Notes: a model not told the origin generated them from the sequence alone. 64,000 bases of DNA from Comamonas sp. (GCA_031277805.1 JAITLR010000006.1:1-64000), one strand, 5' to 3'; positions 1 to 9,426 are shown, numbered from the stretch's first letter. Numbers and translations: made by a program.

Positions 1-2
1 GG

Positions 3-113
3 TTCAACCGGCGCTTTAATCTCAAAGCCATGGTTCCAAGGCTGCTCAATGCGTTGGCGCACACGGGACCCAGACCGTTGAAGATGTTACGTAACCCTGA
101 TTTATGTCGCTAA
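3..113 (+). pseudogene. IS1595-like transposase C-terminus (enters from left edge)
   Basis: An open frame runs from the window edge to a TAA at 111-113 and reads FNRRFNLKAMVPRLLNAL before ending in DLCR. The FNRRF motif followed by a short hydrophobic helix resembles the C-terminal end of IS1595-family transposases. Only about 36 residues are visible, so it could be an intact element cut by the window or a remnant. The family assignment comes from memory of the motif only. Confidence 0.5.
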
Positions 114-121
114 TCAGGTAA

Positions 122-145
122 AACAGCCTGCAATTGCAGGCTGTT
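122..145. repeat. 24-bp perfect palindrome
   Basis: AACAGCCTGCAA is followed directly by its exact reverse complement. It lies between the transposase tail and the end of the creatininase gene, which reads leftward and stops at 168. It could be a hairpin that separates the two transcripts or part of the IS end. There is no clear T-run, so it is not called a terminator. Confidence 0.6.
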
Positions 146-167
146 CCTACGTAAGCAGCTACCGAAT

Positions 168-1022
168 TCAAAGTGGCTGCGGCGAGTTCCCTACCGTGCT
201 CAGCGGCAGATCATGAATCTCGCCCAGCAGCGCGACCAGACCTGCTGCCGCGGATTGCACGACCTTCGCCCCGCGCTCGGCCGTGGCGGCGGTGGAGTTG
301 CCCACGGCGCCTGCCGGGTTGTAGTCCTCGATGGCCCAGCCCAGCTTGGCGCTGCGGCCGTTGCCGATGAAGTGATATTTTCCGGCCCGCACTTCCGAGG
401 TGGAGGCAAAGTTCTGCGCGCGCTCCATGTGTACGGTCTCAGGCGCCAGATGCAGCATCATTGAAGTTTCGACCTCGCCGCCATGAATGCCGAAGCGGTG
501 CTCATGCGCGCAGAACTGCTGGTTGGCTGCGTCATCGACCAGACCAAACCAGCTGGCACTGTAGACCAGCAGACCATGCTTGATACGCAGCTCGCGGGCC
601 ACGATATCCATCACGCTGACCTGGCCCCCATGGCCGTTGAGCAGCAACAGCTTTCTCACTCCCGCGCGCGCCACGCAGGCGCCCAGCTGCGTCCACAGCG
701 CGATCAGCGTAGCGGGCTCCAGCGTCAGCGTGCCCGCGTAGTTGCTGTGCTCCACCGACAGGCCAATGTTCTGCGGCGGCAGAAACAGCACCGGCAGATC
801 GGCAGGCAGTTGCGGCAAAGCCGCTGCCACCACGCCTTCGACCAGGCTGGCATCCACCGACAGCGGCAGATGTGGGCCATGCTGCTCCACCGCGCCCACG
901 GGCAGAACGGCCACGGTATCGGCGGCCAGCCCGCTGGCCTGGGCCAGCGCGAAATCATGGGCCGAGACCTGGGCCCAGAAACGTGAGGGCCAGCGCAGGA
1001 CGGAAGAGGTGGTGTTGCTCAT
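168..1022 (-). CDS. creatininase-family amidohydrolase
   Basis: Metal-dependent amidohydrolase of the creatininase/MftE fold (284 aa). Family motifs are visible in order: PVGAVEQHGPHLPL near residue 40, an E/H pair in SVEHSNYAGT, NGHGG near 130, and HGGEVETSMML near 180, which together supply the expected metal ligands. The ATG at 1022 (MSNTTSS) is preferred over an upstream start at 1031. The true substrate (creatinine, a formamide or another cyclic amide) cannot be told from sequence. It is divergent from the MATE gene, with about 88 bp between starts. Confidence 0.85.
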   Translation of the reverse strand: MSNTTSSVLRWPSRFWAQVSAHDFALAQASGLAADTVAVLPVGAVEQHGPHLPLSVDASLVEGVVAAALPQLPADLPVLFLPPQNIGLSVEHSNYAGTLTLEPATLIALWTQLGACVARAGVRKLLLLNGHGGQVSVMDIVARELRIKHGLLVYSASWFGLVDDAANQQFCAHEHRFGIHGGEVETSMMLHLAPETVHMERAQNFASTSEVRAGKYHFIGNGRSAKLGWAIEDYNPAGAVGNSTAATAERGAKVVQSAAAGLVALLGEIHDLPLSTVGNSPQPL

Positions 1023-1110
1023 GGCCCTCATCGTAGCGGCTGTGCCAGTCTGCTGGGCAGCAGTCGCCGTCTGTCAACACAGATTTGCAGCCTGCCCCCA
1101 CAATCGCTGC

Positions 1111-2700
1111 ATGCCCGAAGTCAGCACCCGCCCCTCCAAGTCCCAAACATCCAAACCGCGAACCCGTGACCTGACCCAGGGTCCGATTGCCAGCACCTTG
1201 CTGGTCTTTGCCCTGCCCATACTGGCGGGCAATGTGCTGCAGTCGCTCAATGGCTCGGTCAATGCCGTCTGGGTGGGCGGGCACCTGGGGGAGGCAGCGC
1301 TGACTGCCACGGCCAATGCCAACAATGTGATGTTTGCACTGATTGGCGCCATGTTCGGCGTCAGCATGGCCACGAATATCCTGATCGCCCAGTCCATGGG
1401 CGCGCGCAACATTGCCCAGGCCAAGCGCGTGCTGGGCAGCAGCGCCACCTTCTTCGGGCTGATCTCCCTGCTGCTGGCCGTGCTGGGCTGGCCGCTGTCG
1501 CACACGCTGATGCACTGGATGGGCACGCCCGAGGCCTCGCTGCCGCTGGCCGAGTCCTATCTCAAGGTCATCTTTCTGGCCATTCCGCTGCTGTTCATGT
1601 TCACTTTTGTGACGGCCGCTTTGCGGGGCTCTGGCGATACGCGCACGCCGTTCTGGTTCCTGCTGATCGTGGTGGTGCTCGATATTTCGATGAACCCGCT
1701 GCTGATCTTTGGCTGGGGCCCGGTGCCTGCCATGGGCATTCAGGGTTCGGCCGTGGCCACGCTGATTGCCAACGGCCTGAGCTTCTTCGCGTTGTTGGGC
1801 TGGCTGCACAAACGCCGTCACCCGCTGTGGATAGGTCGGCGCCAGCTAGGGCTGTTCAAGCCTGACTGGACGATTGTGCGCACGCTGGTCGTCAAAGGCC
1901 TGCCCATGGGCGTACAACTGATGATGATTTCCATGGCCATGATCGCCATGATCTCCCTGGTCAACGCCTTTGGCGTGCTGACTTCATCGGCCTATAGCGC
2001 GGCACTGCAGCTCTGGACCTATGTGCAGATGCCGGCCATGGCCATTGGCGCCGCCTGCTCGTCCATGGCTGCTCAGAATGTGGGCGCAGGCCTGTGGAAG
2101 CGCGTGGACGCCACGGCGCGTGCAGGCATGCTCATCAATGTGCTGCTGACCGGCGGCCTGATCGTTCTCATCGTGCTGCTGGACCGCCATGTGCTGGGCT
2201 GGTTTCTGCCCACGGGCAGCGCCTCGCTGGAGGTGGCACGCCACCTCAACCACATTGCCATCGGCTCGTTTTTGTTCTTTGGCGTGACCTTTGTGCTTTC
2301 TGGCGTGGTGCGTTCCACGGGCGCCGTGCTCGCCCCCATGCTGATTCTGGGCATTGCCATGTGGGGCATCCGCGTACCTGCGGCCAAATGGCTGCAGCCC
2401 CTGCTGGGCGTGGACGCCATCTGGTGGAGCTTTCCCATCAGCTCGGCAGCCTCGGTGCTCATGATCCTGGCCTATTACCGCTGGGGCAACTGGCGCAAGG
2501 CCCGGATGCTGCCCAAGGGAGCAGGTGCAGTGGCCTCCGCGCCAGCAGCCCCACTCAAGGCTGAAGCTGAGGCACCCGAGCTGGACAGCGATGCGCTGCT
2601 GGAGCAATCCCCTAGCTGTGACCGCGTGGCCATCCCCGCCGAAGTGGCAGGCCTGCCGCCAGGCCCTGTGGCCAATCAGGCCAAAGCGGTGGACTCCTGA
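1111..2700 (+). CDS. MATE family efflux transporter
   Basis: Inner-membrane cation/drug antiporter of the MatE family, about 529 aa. From residue 20 it shows the typical pattern of 12 hydrophobic segments in two related halves, beginning GPIASTLLVFALPILAGNVL, with a second half starting near LVVKGLPMGVQLMMISMAM. The ORF track start at 742 is too early, because that part overlaps the creatininase gene antisense. The ATG at 1111 gives a normal N-terminus. The C-terminus carries an unusual low-complexity tail of about 60 residues rich in Ala, Glu and Pro that is probably cytoplasmic. Substrate is unknown. Confidence 0.85.
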   Translation: MPEVSTRPSKSQTSKPRTRDLTQGPIASTLLVFALPILAGNVLQSLNGSVNAVWVGGHLGEAALTATANANNVMFALIGAMFGVSMATNILIAQSMGARNIAQAKRVLGSSATFFGLISLLLAVLGWPLSHTLMHWMGTPEASLPLAESYLKVIFLAIPLLFMFTFVTAALRGSGDTRTPFWFLLIVVVLDISMNPLLIFGWGPVPAMGIQGSAVATLIANGLSFFALLGWLHKRRHPLWIGRRQLGLFKPDWTIVRTLVVKGLPMGVQLMMISMAMIAMISLVNAFGVLTSSAYSAALQLWTYVQMPAMAIGAACSSMAAQNVGAGLWKRVDATARAGMLINVLLTGGLIVLIVLLDRHVLGWFLPTGSASLEVARHLNHIAIGSFLFFGVTFVLSGVVRSTGAVLAPMLILGIAMWGIRVPAAKWLQPLLGVDAIWWSFPISSAASVLMILAYYRWGNWRKARMLPKGAGAVASAPAAPLKAEAEAPELDSDALLEQSPSCDRVAIPAEVAGLPPGPVANQAKAVDS

Positions 2701-2790
2701 TCCCAGGGGCTTGCGGCCCCTCATACTGCCTTCACCTTGCCAGCGCATACTGCCACGCTGGAACCAAATCATGCGATCACGCTCCCAGTA

Positions 2791-5058
2791 ATGGTCATGC
2801 CGTCCCGCCCTTCTTCTCCCCGTATCCACCTCAGCACTGCAGCGCTGTGGTTTTTTGCATTGTTTTTGATAGCTGTCAGCGCTTTACCCTTAAGCGCCAG
2901 AGCGCAAATCAACCTTAAAACCTCTGGCAGCGCTCCATCCTCTGTCGTTCAGACGCCGCGCGTGCGCGCGGAGCTGGTCGCACAAGCCCCCGATGGCGTG
3001 CAGCCCGGTCAGACCCTGTGGCTGGGCCTGCAACTGGCGCACGAACCGGGCTGGCATACCTACTGGAAAAACGCGGGGGACTCCGGCCTGCCCACCGATC
3101 TGCAGTGGCAGCTCCCTGCGGGGCTCAACGCTGGGGCCATAGCGTGGCCAGTCCCTCATGCTCTGCGCGTGGGTCCTCTGGTCAATTACGGCTACGAGGG
3201 CACCACCCTGCTACCTGTGCCCGTCAAGGTGGCAGCGGACTTCCAGGCTCCTGCCAGCGGCAGTGCAGAGATTCACCTCTCGGCCAACTGGCTGATCTGT
3301 CGTGTGGAATGCATCCCCGAAAGTGGCGAATTCACGCTGCAGCTGCCCGTACAGGGATCTACCGCCACCCATGGCGACGACTTTCTCAAGGCCCGCGCCC
3401 TGGAACCCGTACAGCTGAGCGCGGCGGGCAAAGCCACTGTACAAGCCGCCGCAGGTGATGACCGCATCAATGTCCGTATTTCCGGCCTGCCTGCGGCTCT
3501 GCGGGGCCTGCCTCTGGAGTTCTACCCCGAGAATGCAGACACATTCAAGCACGCTGCAGAGTCCGGCAAGGACTGGCAACAGCGCTGGGATGGCGGCGCC
3601 TGGGTCGCAGAAGGCTTGCCGCTATCGGATATGCGCGGCGAAACACCCAGGCAACTGGCCGTGGTCGTAGCCCTGCCAGCCGCAGCGCGCGACGCTGCCT
3701 TGTCTCAAGGCCAAGCCATTGCCTGGCGCAGCGAACTTGATGTGGATGGCAAATGGACAGCCGCTGCGCTGGCCGGCGTTTCTCCGGCTCTGGCAGCAGC
3801 ACTGGAAGCCAACAAAAGTGCGGCCGCAACGCCGGCTGCTCCGCCCCCGTCAGGCGCATCCAGCCTCTGGGCTGCACTGCTGGGCGGTCTGATCGGCGGC
3901 CTGATTCTCAACCTCATGCCCTGCGTCTTCCCGGTCCTGGCCATCAAGGTGCTGGGCTTTGCCGGCCACGGCCAGAACCAGCGTGCCCAGCGCATGGGTG
4001 GCCTGGCCTATGCCGCAGGCGTCATCCTGTCCTTCCTGGCACTGGGAGCACTGCTGCTGAGCCTGCGCGCTGCCGGTCAGCAACTGGGCTGGGGCTTTCA
4101 GCTGCAATCCCCGGCAGTGGTTTCTGTGCTTGCCGCCCTGTTCACCGTGCTGGGCCTGAACCTGGCCGGTCTGTTCGAGTTCGGCAGCATTCTGCCCAGC
4201 CGCCTGGCCAATGCCCAGGCACGCAACCCGGTCGCGGACTCCTTCCTGTCCGGCGTGCTGGCCGTGGCCATTGCCTCGCCCTGCACAGCCCCCTTCATGG
4301 GTGCGTCGCTGGGCTTTGCCATCGACATGCCCACGGCACAGGCCCTGACGGTGTTTGCCGCTCTTGGCGTAGGCATGGCCCTGCCCTATGTGCTGGCGGC
4401 CTTTGTGCCAGCCGTCATGCGCTGGCTGCCACGCCCCGGCGCCTGGATGCAGACCTTCCGCCATGCCATGGCTTTCCCCATGTTTGCCACCGTGGTCTGG
4501 CTGGTCTGGGTGCTGGGCCACCAAAGCGGCATGGACGCCGCAGCCTTGCTGCTGGCCTTGCTGCTGGCACTGGCGGCACTGATCTGGGCTCTGGGTCTGG
4601 CAGGCAAAAGCCGCGCCATCCTGGGCACTGTTGCCGTGCTGCTGGCTGCGGGCATCGGCTATTACGCAGCACCCATGATTTCCACACCTGCCGAGAACGT
4701 CACACAGACCAAGTCGGGCGAGCCCTGGCAGCCCTGGTCGGCTGAGAGAGTGCAGTCGCTGCAGTCGGCAGGGCAGCCCGTGTTTGTGGACTTCACCGCC
4801 GCCTGGTGCGTGACTTGCCAGGTCAACAAACGCACCACCCTGAACAGCGCCGAAGTGCTGCACGCTTTCGAGCAGCGCAAGGTGCAGCTGATGCGTGCCG
4901 ACTGGACACGTCAGGACCCTGCCATCACCCAGGCATTGCATGCCCTGGGCCGCAGCGGCGTACCCGTCTATGTGCTGTACGCCCCCGGAAAGCCTCCCGT
5001 GGTGCTGTCGGAACTGCTGAGCAAGTCCGAAGTTCTGGGAGCGCTTGAACAGATGTAG
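2791..5058 (+). CDS. DsbD-like protein-disulfide reductase
   Basis: Membrane electron carrier that would pass reducing power from cytoplasmic thioredoxin to periplasmic proteins (755 aa). Order of parts: signal peptide ending LSARA-Q, a periplasmic domain with the cysteine pair CRVEC, a membrane domain with NLMPCVFP near residue 373 and SPCTAPF near 495 (the two redox cysteines), and a C-terminal thioredoxin domain with AAWCVTC near 673. The layout resembles the DsbD/ScsB group. The signal peptide lies inside a copy of a chromosomal interspersed repeat (see findings). Start is ATG 2791 or 2797; the track start at 2737 is a TTG. Confidence 0.88.
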   Translation: MVMPSRPSSPRIHLSTAALWFFALFLIAVSALPLSARAQINLKTSGSAPSSVVQTPRVRAELVAQAPDGVQPGQTLWLGLQLAHEPGWHTYWKNAGDSGLPTDLQWQLPAGLNAGAIAWPVPHALRVGPLVNYGYEGTTLLPVPVKVAADFQAPASGSAEIHLSANWLICRVECIPESGEFTLQLPVQGSTATHGDDFLKARALEPVQLSAAGKATVQAAAGDDRINVRISGLPAALRGLPLEFYPENADTFKHAAESGKDWQQRWDGGAWVAEGLPLSDMRGETPRQLAVVVALPAAARDAALSQGQAIAWRSELDVDGKWTAAALAGVSPALAAALEANKSAAATPAAPPPSGASSLWAALLGGLIGGLILNLMPCVFPVLAIKVLGFAGHGQNQRAQRMGGLAYAAGVILSFLALGALLLSLRAAGQQLGWGFQLQSPAVVSVLAALFTVLGLNLAGLFEFGSILPSRLANAQARNPVADSFLSGVLAVAIASPCTAPFMGASLGFAIDMPTAQALTVFAALGVGMALPYVLAAFVPAVMRWLPRPGAWMQTFRHAMAFPMFATVVWLVWVLGHQSGMDAAALLLALLLALAALIWALGLAGKSRAILGTVAVLLAAGIGYYAAPMISTPAENVTQTKSGEPWQPWSAERVQSLQSAGQPVFVDFTAAWCVTCQVNKRTTLNSAEVLHAFEQRKVQLMRADWTRQDPAITQALHALGRSGVPVYVLYAPGKPPVVLSELLSKSEVLGALEQM
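2862..2915 (+). repeat. interspersed ATAGCTG/AGCGCTT repeat inside dsbD-like signal peptide
   Basis: The segment with TTGATAGCTGTCAGCGCTT followed by TTAAGCGCCAGAGCGCAAA matches a short repeat found at several other places here (33758, 23225, 35563, 36540, 44541, 60500). Here it is read in frame as the hydrophobic core and cleavage site of the signal peptide. Confidence 0.7.
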
Positions 5059-5146
5059 GCCTGAGTCTCTCCCTATGGCACAAGCGCCGCAAACGGTCTA
5101 GACTGAATTCGTCTACCACCCAGGCGCTACCCGCACCTGCGGGCCG

Positions 5147-5161
5147 CCTGAACCGTTCAGG
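5147..5161 (+). promoter_or_regulatory. palindrome overlapping the RBS of the next gene
   Basis: CCTGAAC-C-GTTCAGG is a perfect 7+1+7 palindrome whose last bases are the start of the AGGAGGT Shine-Dalgarno of the 170-aa membrane protein. A hairpin here could partly mask the ribosome site. This is inference from sequence alone. Confidence 0.35.
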
Positions 5162-5170
5162 AGGTGAGCC

Positions 5171-5683
5171 ATGCATGCCGATCTCTCCCATTCCCCGACC
5201 CGGCGCCACCCTCTTTTGCGCGCTCTGGGCCTGGCCAGTTTGGCAATTGCAGGACTGATTCTTCCTTTCGTGTGGGATGTCCTGAGCCTGGTCAACGAGA
5301 TGCCCAAGATGAACTGGCTGCAGCACGCTCTGGCACAGGCCCCTGCGCTGAGCTGGCTGATGATGTTTGTCTGGGGTGCAGCCATCCCCGGAGTACTGCT
5401 GTGGAGCATGCATCAGTCAAAGCACCACAAGATAGCCACCATCGTTTCCATGCTGGTGCTGATGTGGGTTGCAGTGACCTGGTATGTGCACATGCCTGTC
5501 AGCGGTCAGTGCGACAGCCTGTATTCGCAATGGAGCTGGGCATGCACCGTTTTGCAGTGGGCTTACAGCCTGAGCCTTGGTCTGGCCACCGCGACCTATG
5601 TGTTCATCATGCTGGGACTGGGCCTGTCGGCATTGGGCCTGCTGGCCGAAGGGCTCGATGAAAAACCGGCTCACGCATCCTGA
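5171..5683 (+). CDS. hypothetical four-helix inner-membrane protein
   Basis: A 170-aa protein with four hydrophobic stretches: LGLASLAIAGLILPFVWDVL, WLMMFVWGAAIPGVLLW, IATIVSMLVLMWVAVTWYV and LSLGLATATYVFIMLGLGL. A strong AGGAGG precedes the ATG by about 6 nt. Two cysteines (GQCDS and WACTV) fall in the predicted loop between helices 3 and 4 and could form a disulfide. It sits just downstream of the DsbD-like gene and ahead of a strong terminator. I do not recognise a family. Confidence 0.65.
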   Translation: MHADLSHSPTRRHPLLRALGLASLAIAGLILPFVWDVLSLVNEMPKMNWLQHALAQAPALSWLMMFVWGAAIPGVLLWSMHQSKHHKIATIVSMLVLMWVAVTWYVHMPVSGQCDSLYSQWSWACTVLQWAYSLSLGLATATYVFIMLGLGLSALGLLAEGLDEKPAHAS

Positions 5684-5701
5684 TGCTCCGGCTGGTCACA
5701 A

Positions 5702-5730
5702 AAAAAAGCGCCCTCAGTGGGCGCTTTTTG
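5702..5730. terminator. bidirectional rho-independent terminator
   Basis: AAAAAAGCGCCC, a short loop, then GGGCGCTTTTTG. The A-run and T-run on either side fit termination of both the 170-aa gene and the convergent olsB-like gene. Confidence 0.85.
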
Positions 5731-5747
5731 TTTGCGGAATATGCCGC

Positions 5748-6614
5748 TCAGCTCTTGCTGCCGCGCGCAAACAGGCGCAGATAGCGTGAGGGCAGATCCT
5801 GCATGCGCATCATGATGGGCAGGTCTGCGGTGTTGAAGTCACTGTCCCAGGCCGGTGCACCCAGCACCTTGGCTCCCGTGCGCAGATAGCCCTGGATCAA
5901 GGCGGGCGGTTCCACTTTCAGGGCGTCTGCCGAGACATGACTGATGTGCGCCAGCTCTTCGGGCAAGGCCACACGGGGACGCACCTGCAGCGCGGGCTCA
6001 GCCAGGTGTGTCTGGCGCAATTGCTGCCAGATACGCGCGGGCCCTTCGCCATGTGCCAGACCTGGATACTGCATGGGAATGCTGGCGCAGCCCACCATGG
6101 CTTCAAGCTGGTTGCGCTGCATGAATTCGGCCAGCGCCCCCCAGAGCGCCAGAATCACGCCCCCCTGGCGGTGATCGACATGCACGCAACTACGGCCCAG
6201 CTCCACCATGCGATCGCGCCAGGCGTTGATGGGCGTCAGGTCAAACTCCTGGTCGCTGTACAAGCCTCCTGCACGCTGGGCCTGGGCGGGAGTCAACAGA
6301 CGATAAGTGCCGATGACGCGCTCCTGCTCTTCATCGCAGATCATCAGGTGTTCGCAGAAGTCATCGAAAGCATCCACATCGTGGCCTGCCACCGGAGTCT
6401 GCAATACGGCCCCCATCTCCTGGGCAAACACCTGATAGCGCAGACGCTGTGCCTGACGGACTTCATCGAGGTGCCTGGCCCAGCGTACCTGCAAGCGCAG
6501 GGCTGGCTCTGCTGCATGTGAAGGAGAGGAGCGGGAAGAAAACGGAACAAGCGGTGACTGGGGTGTCGTGATGGCCTGGTTGTTCAGTGCATCAAGTACC
6601 TCGGGATGCCTCAT
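5748..6614 (-). CDS. olsB: GNAT-fold N-acyltransferase, OlsB-like
   Basis: Likely L-ornithine N-alpha-acyltransferase, which moves a 3-hydroxyacyl group from ACP to ornithine as the first step of ornithine lipid synthesis (288 aa). Seen: QRLRYQVFAQEMGA near residue 58, YRLLTPAQAQ near 103, and the conserved VELGRSCVHVDHRQGGVILALW, all typical of the OlsB/hemolysin-like acyltransferase family. The N-terminal 35 residues are polar and variable. No olsA is adjacent, although an acyltransferase domain occurs elsewhere in the window (56.8 kb). A related long-chain GNAT acyltransferase is the main alternative. Confidence 0.75.
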   Translation of the reverse strand: MRHPEVLDALNNQAITTPQSPLVPFSSRSSPSHAAEPALRLQVRWARHLDEVRQAQRLRYQVFAQEMGAVLQTPVAGHDVDAFDDFCEHLMICDEEQERVIGTYRLLTPAQAQRAGGLYSDQEFDLTPINAWRDRMVELGRSCVHVDHRQGGVILALWGALAEFMQRNQLEAMVGCASIPMQYPGLAHGEGPARIWQQLRQTHLAEPALQVRPRVALPEELAHISHVSADALKVEPPALIQGYLRTGAKVLGAPAWDSDFNTADLPIMMRMQDLPSRYLRLFARGSKS

Positions 6615-6747
6615 CTCTGCTTTCCTCTCAGTGTTGGACGCAGTTGGCGGCCTGCCTGTGCCACACGGTGTGTCTGCGTGCGCTCATTGTGAAAAATGCA
6701 GATGAAGGCAGCGAGTCATTTTCATGACGTTTGAATGACAAGCACGC

Positions 6748-6776
6748 AAGAAAAACGCAGCTCAAAAGCTGCGTTG
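6748..6776 (-). terminator. terminator of the liv operon
   Basis: Read on the minus strand, AACGCAGCT, a 4-nt loop and AGCTGCGTT are followed by TTTTCTT. It lies just downstream of the livF stop at 6797. Confidence 0.8.
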
Positions 6777-6796
6777 CAGGGTATGAAAGCGGAGAC

Positions 6797-7546
6797 TCAG
6801 GCAGCTTCGACCGCGTTCTTGTTCCCCATGCCCAGATAGGTCTCGATGATGCGCTTGTCACCTAGCAGATCACTGGCCTTTCCATTCAGTGCCACTGCCC
6901 CCATCTCCAGCACATAAGCCCGGTCTGCGACCTTGAGAGCAGCGCGAGCGTTCTGTTCGACCAACAACACGGAAACACCGTGGTTGCGCAGACTGGCCAC
7001 CACCTGCAGTACCTCCTTGACAATCAGCGGAGCCAGTCCCAGCGAGGGCTCATCCAGCATCAGCAAACGTGGCTTGGCCATCAGTGCACGGCCAATGGCC
7101 AGCATCTGACGCTCGCCACCAGAGAGCGTGGATGCCATCTGCGCCCGGCGCTCCTTCAAGCGCGGAAAGATGGCAAACACTTCTTCCATGCGCGCATTCT
7201 GGTCACGCTGCCCCTTGCGCCACAGGGAAAAGCCGCCAAGCAGCAAATTGTCTTCAACAGACATCTCGCCAAACAGCTCGCGCTTTTCGGGTACCAGGCC
7301 CAGCCCTCTGGCAACCATGCCCTCTACCGAAGGCTTGGCAATACGCTCCCCATCCAGCCGGATTTCACCCCTGGACGGCAGCAGCCCCATGGCCGCCGAA
7401 AGCAGCGTGGTCTTGCCCGCACCATTGGGTCCGATCACGGTGACGATCTCGCCGGCCTGCACGTTCAGATCAACATGGTGGACGGCCTCCACAGGACCGT
7501 AAAAAACGCTCAGCCCGCGCAATTCAAGCAATGTCTCGCCACTCAT
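6797..7546 (-). CDS. livF: Liv-type ABC transporter ATPase, LivF-like
   Basis: ATP-binding subunit (249 aa) of a hydrophobic amino acid transporter-type ABC importer. Walker A GPNGAGKTT, signature LSGGERQ and Walker B LLMLDEPSLGL are present, and the LivF-type opening LELRGLSVFYG is clear. Its ATG overlaps the stop of the upstream permease/ATPase fusion, so the two are translationally coupled. It is the last gene of the operon. Because the operon follows the phenylacetate genes on the same strand, the substrate may be an aromatic acid rather than leucine; that is inference. Confidence 0.88.
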   Translation of the reverse strand: MSGETLLELRGLSVFYGPVEAVHHVDLNVQAGEIVTVIGPNGAGKTTLLSAAMGLLPSRGEIRLDGERIAKPSVEGMVARGLGLVPEKRELFGEMSVEDNLLLGGFSLWRKGQRDQNARMEEVFAIFPRLKERRAQMASTLSGGERQMLAIGRALMAKPRLLMLDEPSLGLAPLIVKEVLQVVASLRNHGVSVLLVEQNARAALKVADRAYVLEMGAVALNGKASDLLGDKRIIETYLGMGNKNAVEAA

Positions 7547-9426
7547 GCTGCGGTCTCCTCATCGTCACTACCACCCAGATAGGCGTCGAGCACACGTTGA
7601 TTGGTCTGAATCTGGGCTGGTGTGCCTTCGGCAATCACCGTGCCGAACTCCAGCACCGTGATGCGATCGGCCAGATTCATCACAAACTCCATATCGTGCT
7701 CCACGACCAGAATGCCAAGACCTTCGGCGCGCAACTGACGCAGCAGATCGGCCAGAGCCTGTTTTTCGAGGTGTCGCAGGCCAGCTGCAGGCTCGTCCAG
7801 CAGCAAGGCCGCCGGCTGGCCGGCCAGGGCCCGGGCAATTTCAACAATGCGCTGCTGACCCAGGGCCAGCGAGGCTGCAGGCACATCGGCATAGGGCTCC
7901 AGCCCGCATCTGTCGATCTGCTTGCGTGCCTCTGCCAGCAACGCAGCCTCCTCGCCCCTGTCCAGACGCAACATGGATGCCATCCATCCCCTGTGGGCCC
8001 GCTGGTGCGCGCCCAGCGCTACGTTCTCCAGCACCGAACGCTGCCCCAGCAGACGCACATGCTGGAAGGTGCGTCCCAAGCCCAGCGCGGCAAACCGGCG
8101 CGAAGGCGCATCGCCCATGACCTGCCCCATCAGCTGCACCTCGCCTTCTGTCGGCGAGTCAACCCCGGAGATCATGTTGAAGAAAGTGCTTTTACCCGCA
8201 CCATTGGGACCGATCAAGGCATGAACTTCACCGGCCTTGAGCTGCATGGAGACGTCGTTATTGGCCACCAGCCCACCAAATCTCTTGGTGACATGCTTGG
8301 CTTGCAGCAGCACCGTACCGACATCAGGCAAGGAGCGCTGATCCAGCGGCTGGAGCGTACCCTGCAGCTTTTTCTCCGGCGGTTGAACCAGCCCCGCCGT
8401 CAGGCGCTGCAGCGTGGGCCACAAACCCTCGGCAAAGCGTTGCAGCACCAGAACCATGAGCAGGCCGAAGACGATGACCTCAAAATTGCCGTTGCTGCCC
8501 AGCAAGGCCGGCAGAATGTCCTGCAGCTTTTCCTTGAGCAAGGTGATGATGGAGGCCCCCAGAACCGCGCCCCACAGATGACCAGCCCCACCGACCACGG
8601 CCATGAACAGGTATTCGATGCCAATGTTCAGGTTGAAAGGTGCAGGGCTGACAAAGCGCTGCATATGCGCATACAGCCAGCCCGACAACGTTGCCAGCAG
8701 CGCCGCCAGCACAAACAGCTTGACGCGGTAGCGCGCGGTATTCACACCCATGGATTCCGCCATGACCTGTCCACCCTTGAGGGAACGTATGGCTCTGCCC
8801 TCACGCGAGTCCAGCAGGTTGTAGAGCAGCCACATGGCCAGCAACACCACGGCCCAGATCACCACTCCCATGGTGCGCGAGGAAGACAGGTCAAACCCGG
8901 CGATCCTGATCGCGGGAATCCCTGTCAAACCGGTCTGACCGCCCAGGAATTCCATATTGCCGAACAGGTAATACAGGCTCAGACCCCAGGCGATGGTGCA
9001 CAGCGGCAGATAGTGGCCCTGCAACTTCACGGTGACCGATCCCAGTACCCAGGCAATGACAAAGGTGATGACAAAGCCCAGAACCAGGCCCAGCCAGGGC
9101 AGTGCCTGAATGCCAAGCAGGCCGCCCAGAGCATTGACGGCCATGGGTGATGTGCAGACCCAGGCCGTCGCATAGGCCCCGACCCCCACAAAGGCAGCCT
9201 GACCGAACGATGTCATTCCGCCCACACCTGTCAGCATCACCAGACCCAGCGCCACCATGGAATACAGGCCGATGTAGCAGAGCAGAACAATTGTGAAGTC
9301 AGGCAGAAAATTCCAGCTCAGCGCCAGAGCCAGAATCACCACGGCCGTCAGCATCCGTGTGCTGATCAGGCCTCGACGCACCGGCAGCACGGCAGTTGCT
9401 GCCTGGGTAGATACGGGCGTACTCAT
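7543..9426 (-). CDS. LivM-LivG fusion: permease plus ATPase
   Basis: A 627-aa fusion. Residues 1-340 are a LivM-type permease with many membrane segments and motifs such as [19 protein letters not shown]. Residues about 375-627 are a LivG-type ATPase with [31 protein letters not shown] and [10 protein letters not shown]. Both domains look intact. The LivG signature is LALGQQ instead of LSGGQ, as is common in LivG. It overlaps livH upstream and livF downstream by 4 nt each (ATGA). Confidence 0.9.
   Translation of the reverse strand: MSTPVSTQAATAVLPVRRGLISTRMLTAVVILALALSWNFLPDFTIVLLCYIGLYSMVALGLVMLTGVGGMTSFGQAAFVGVGAYATAWVCTSPMAVNALGGLLGIQALPWLGLVLGFVITFVIAWVLGSVTVKLQGHYLPLCTIAWGLSLYYLFGNMEFLGGQTGLTGIPAIRIAGFDLSSSRTMGVVIWAVVLLAMWLLYNLLDSREGRAIRSLKGGQVMAESMGVNTARYRVKLFVLAALLATLSGWLYAHMQRFVSPAPFNLNIGIEYLFMAVVGGAGHLWGAVLGASIITLLKEKLQDILPALLGSNGNFEVIVFGLLMVLVLQRFAEGLWPTLQRLTAGLVQPPEKKLQGTLQPLDQRSLPDVGTVLLQAKHVTKRFGGLVANNDVSMQLKAGEVHALIGPNGAGKSTFFNMISGVDSPTEGEVQLMGQVMGDAPSRRFAALGLGRTFQHVRLLGQRSVLENVALGAHQRAHRGWMASMLRLDRGEEAALLAEARKQIDRCGLEPYADVPAASLALGQQRIVEIARALAGQPAALLLDEPAAGLRHLEKQALADLLRQLRAEGLGILVVEHDMEFVMNLADRITVLEFGTVIAEGTPAQIQTNQRVLDAYLGGSDDEETAA

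Noticed and set aside
7531-9150. 539-aa plus-strand ORF
   Set aside because: Antisense shadow of the LivM-LivG gene; His- and Gln-rich, no recognisable motif.
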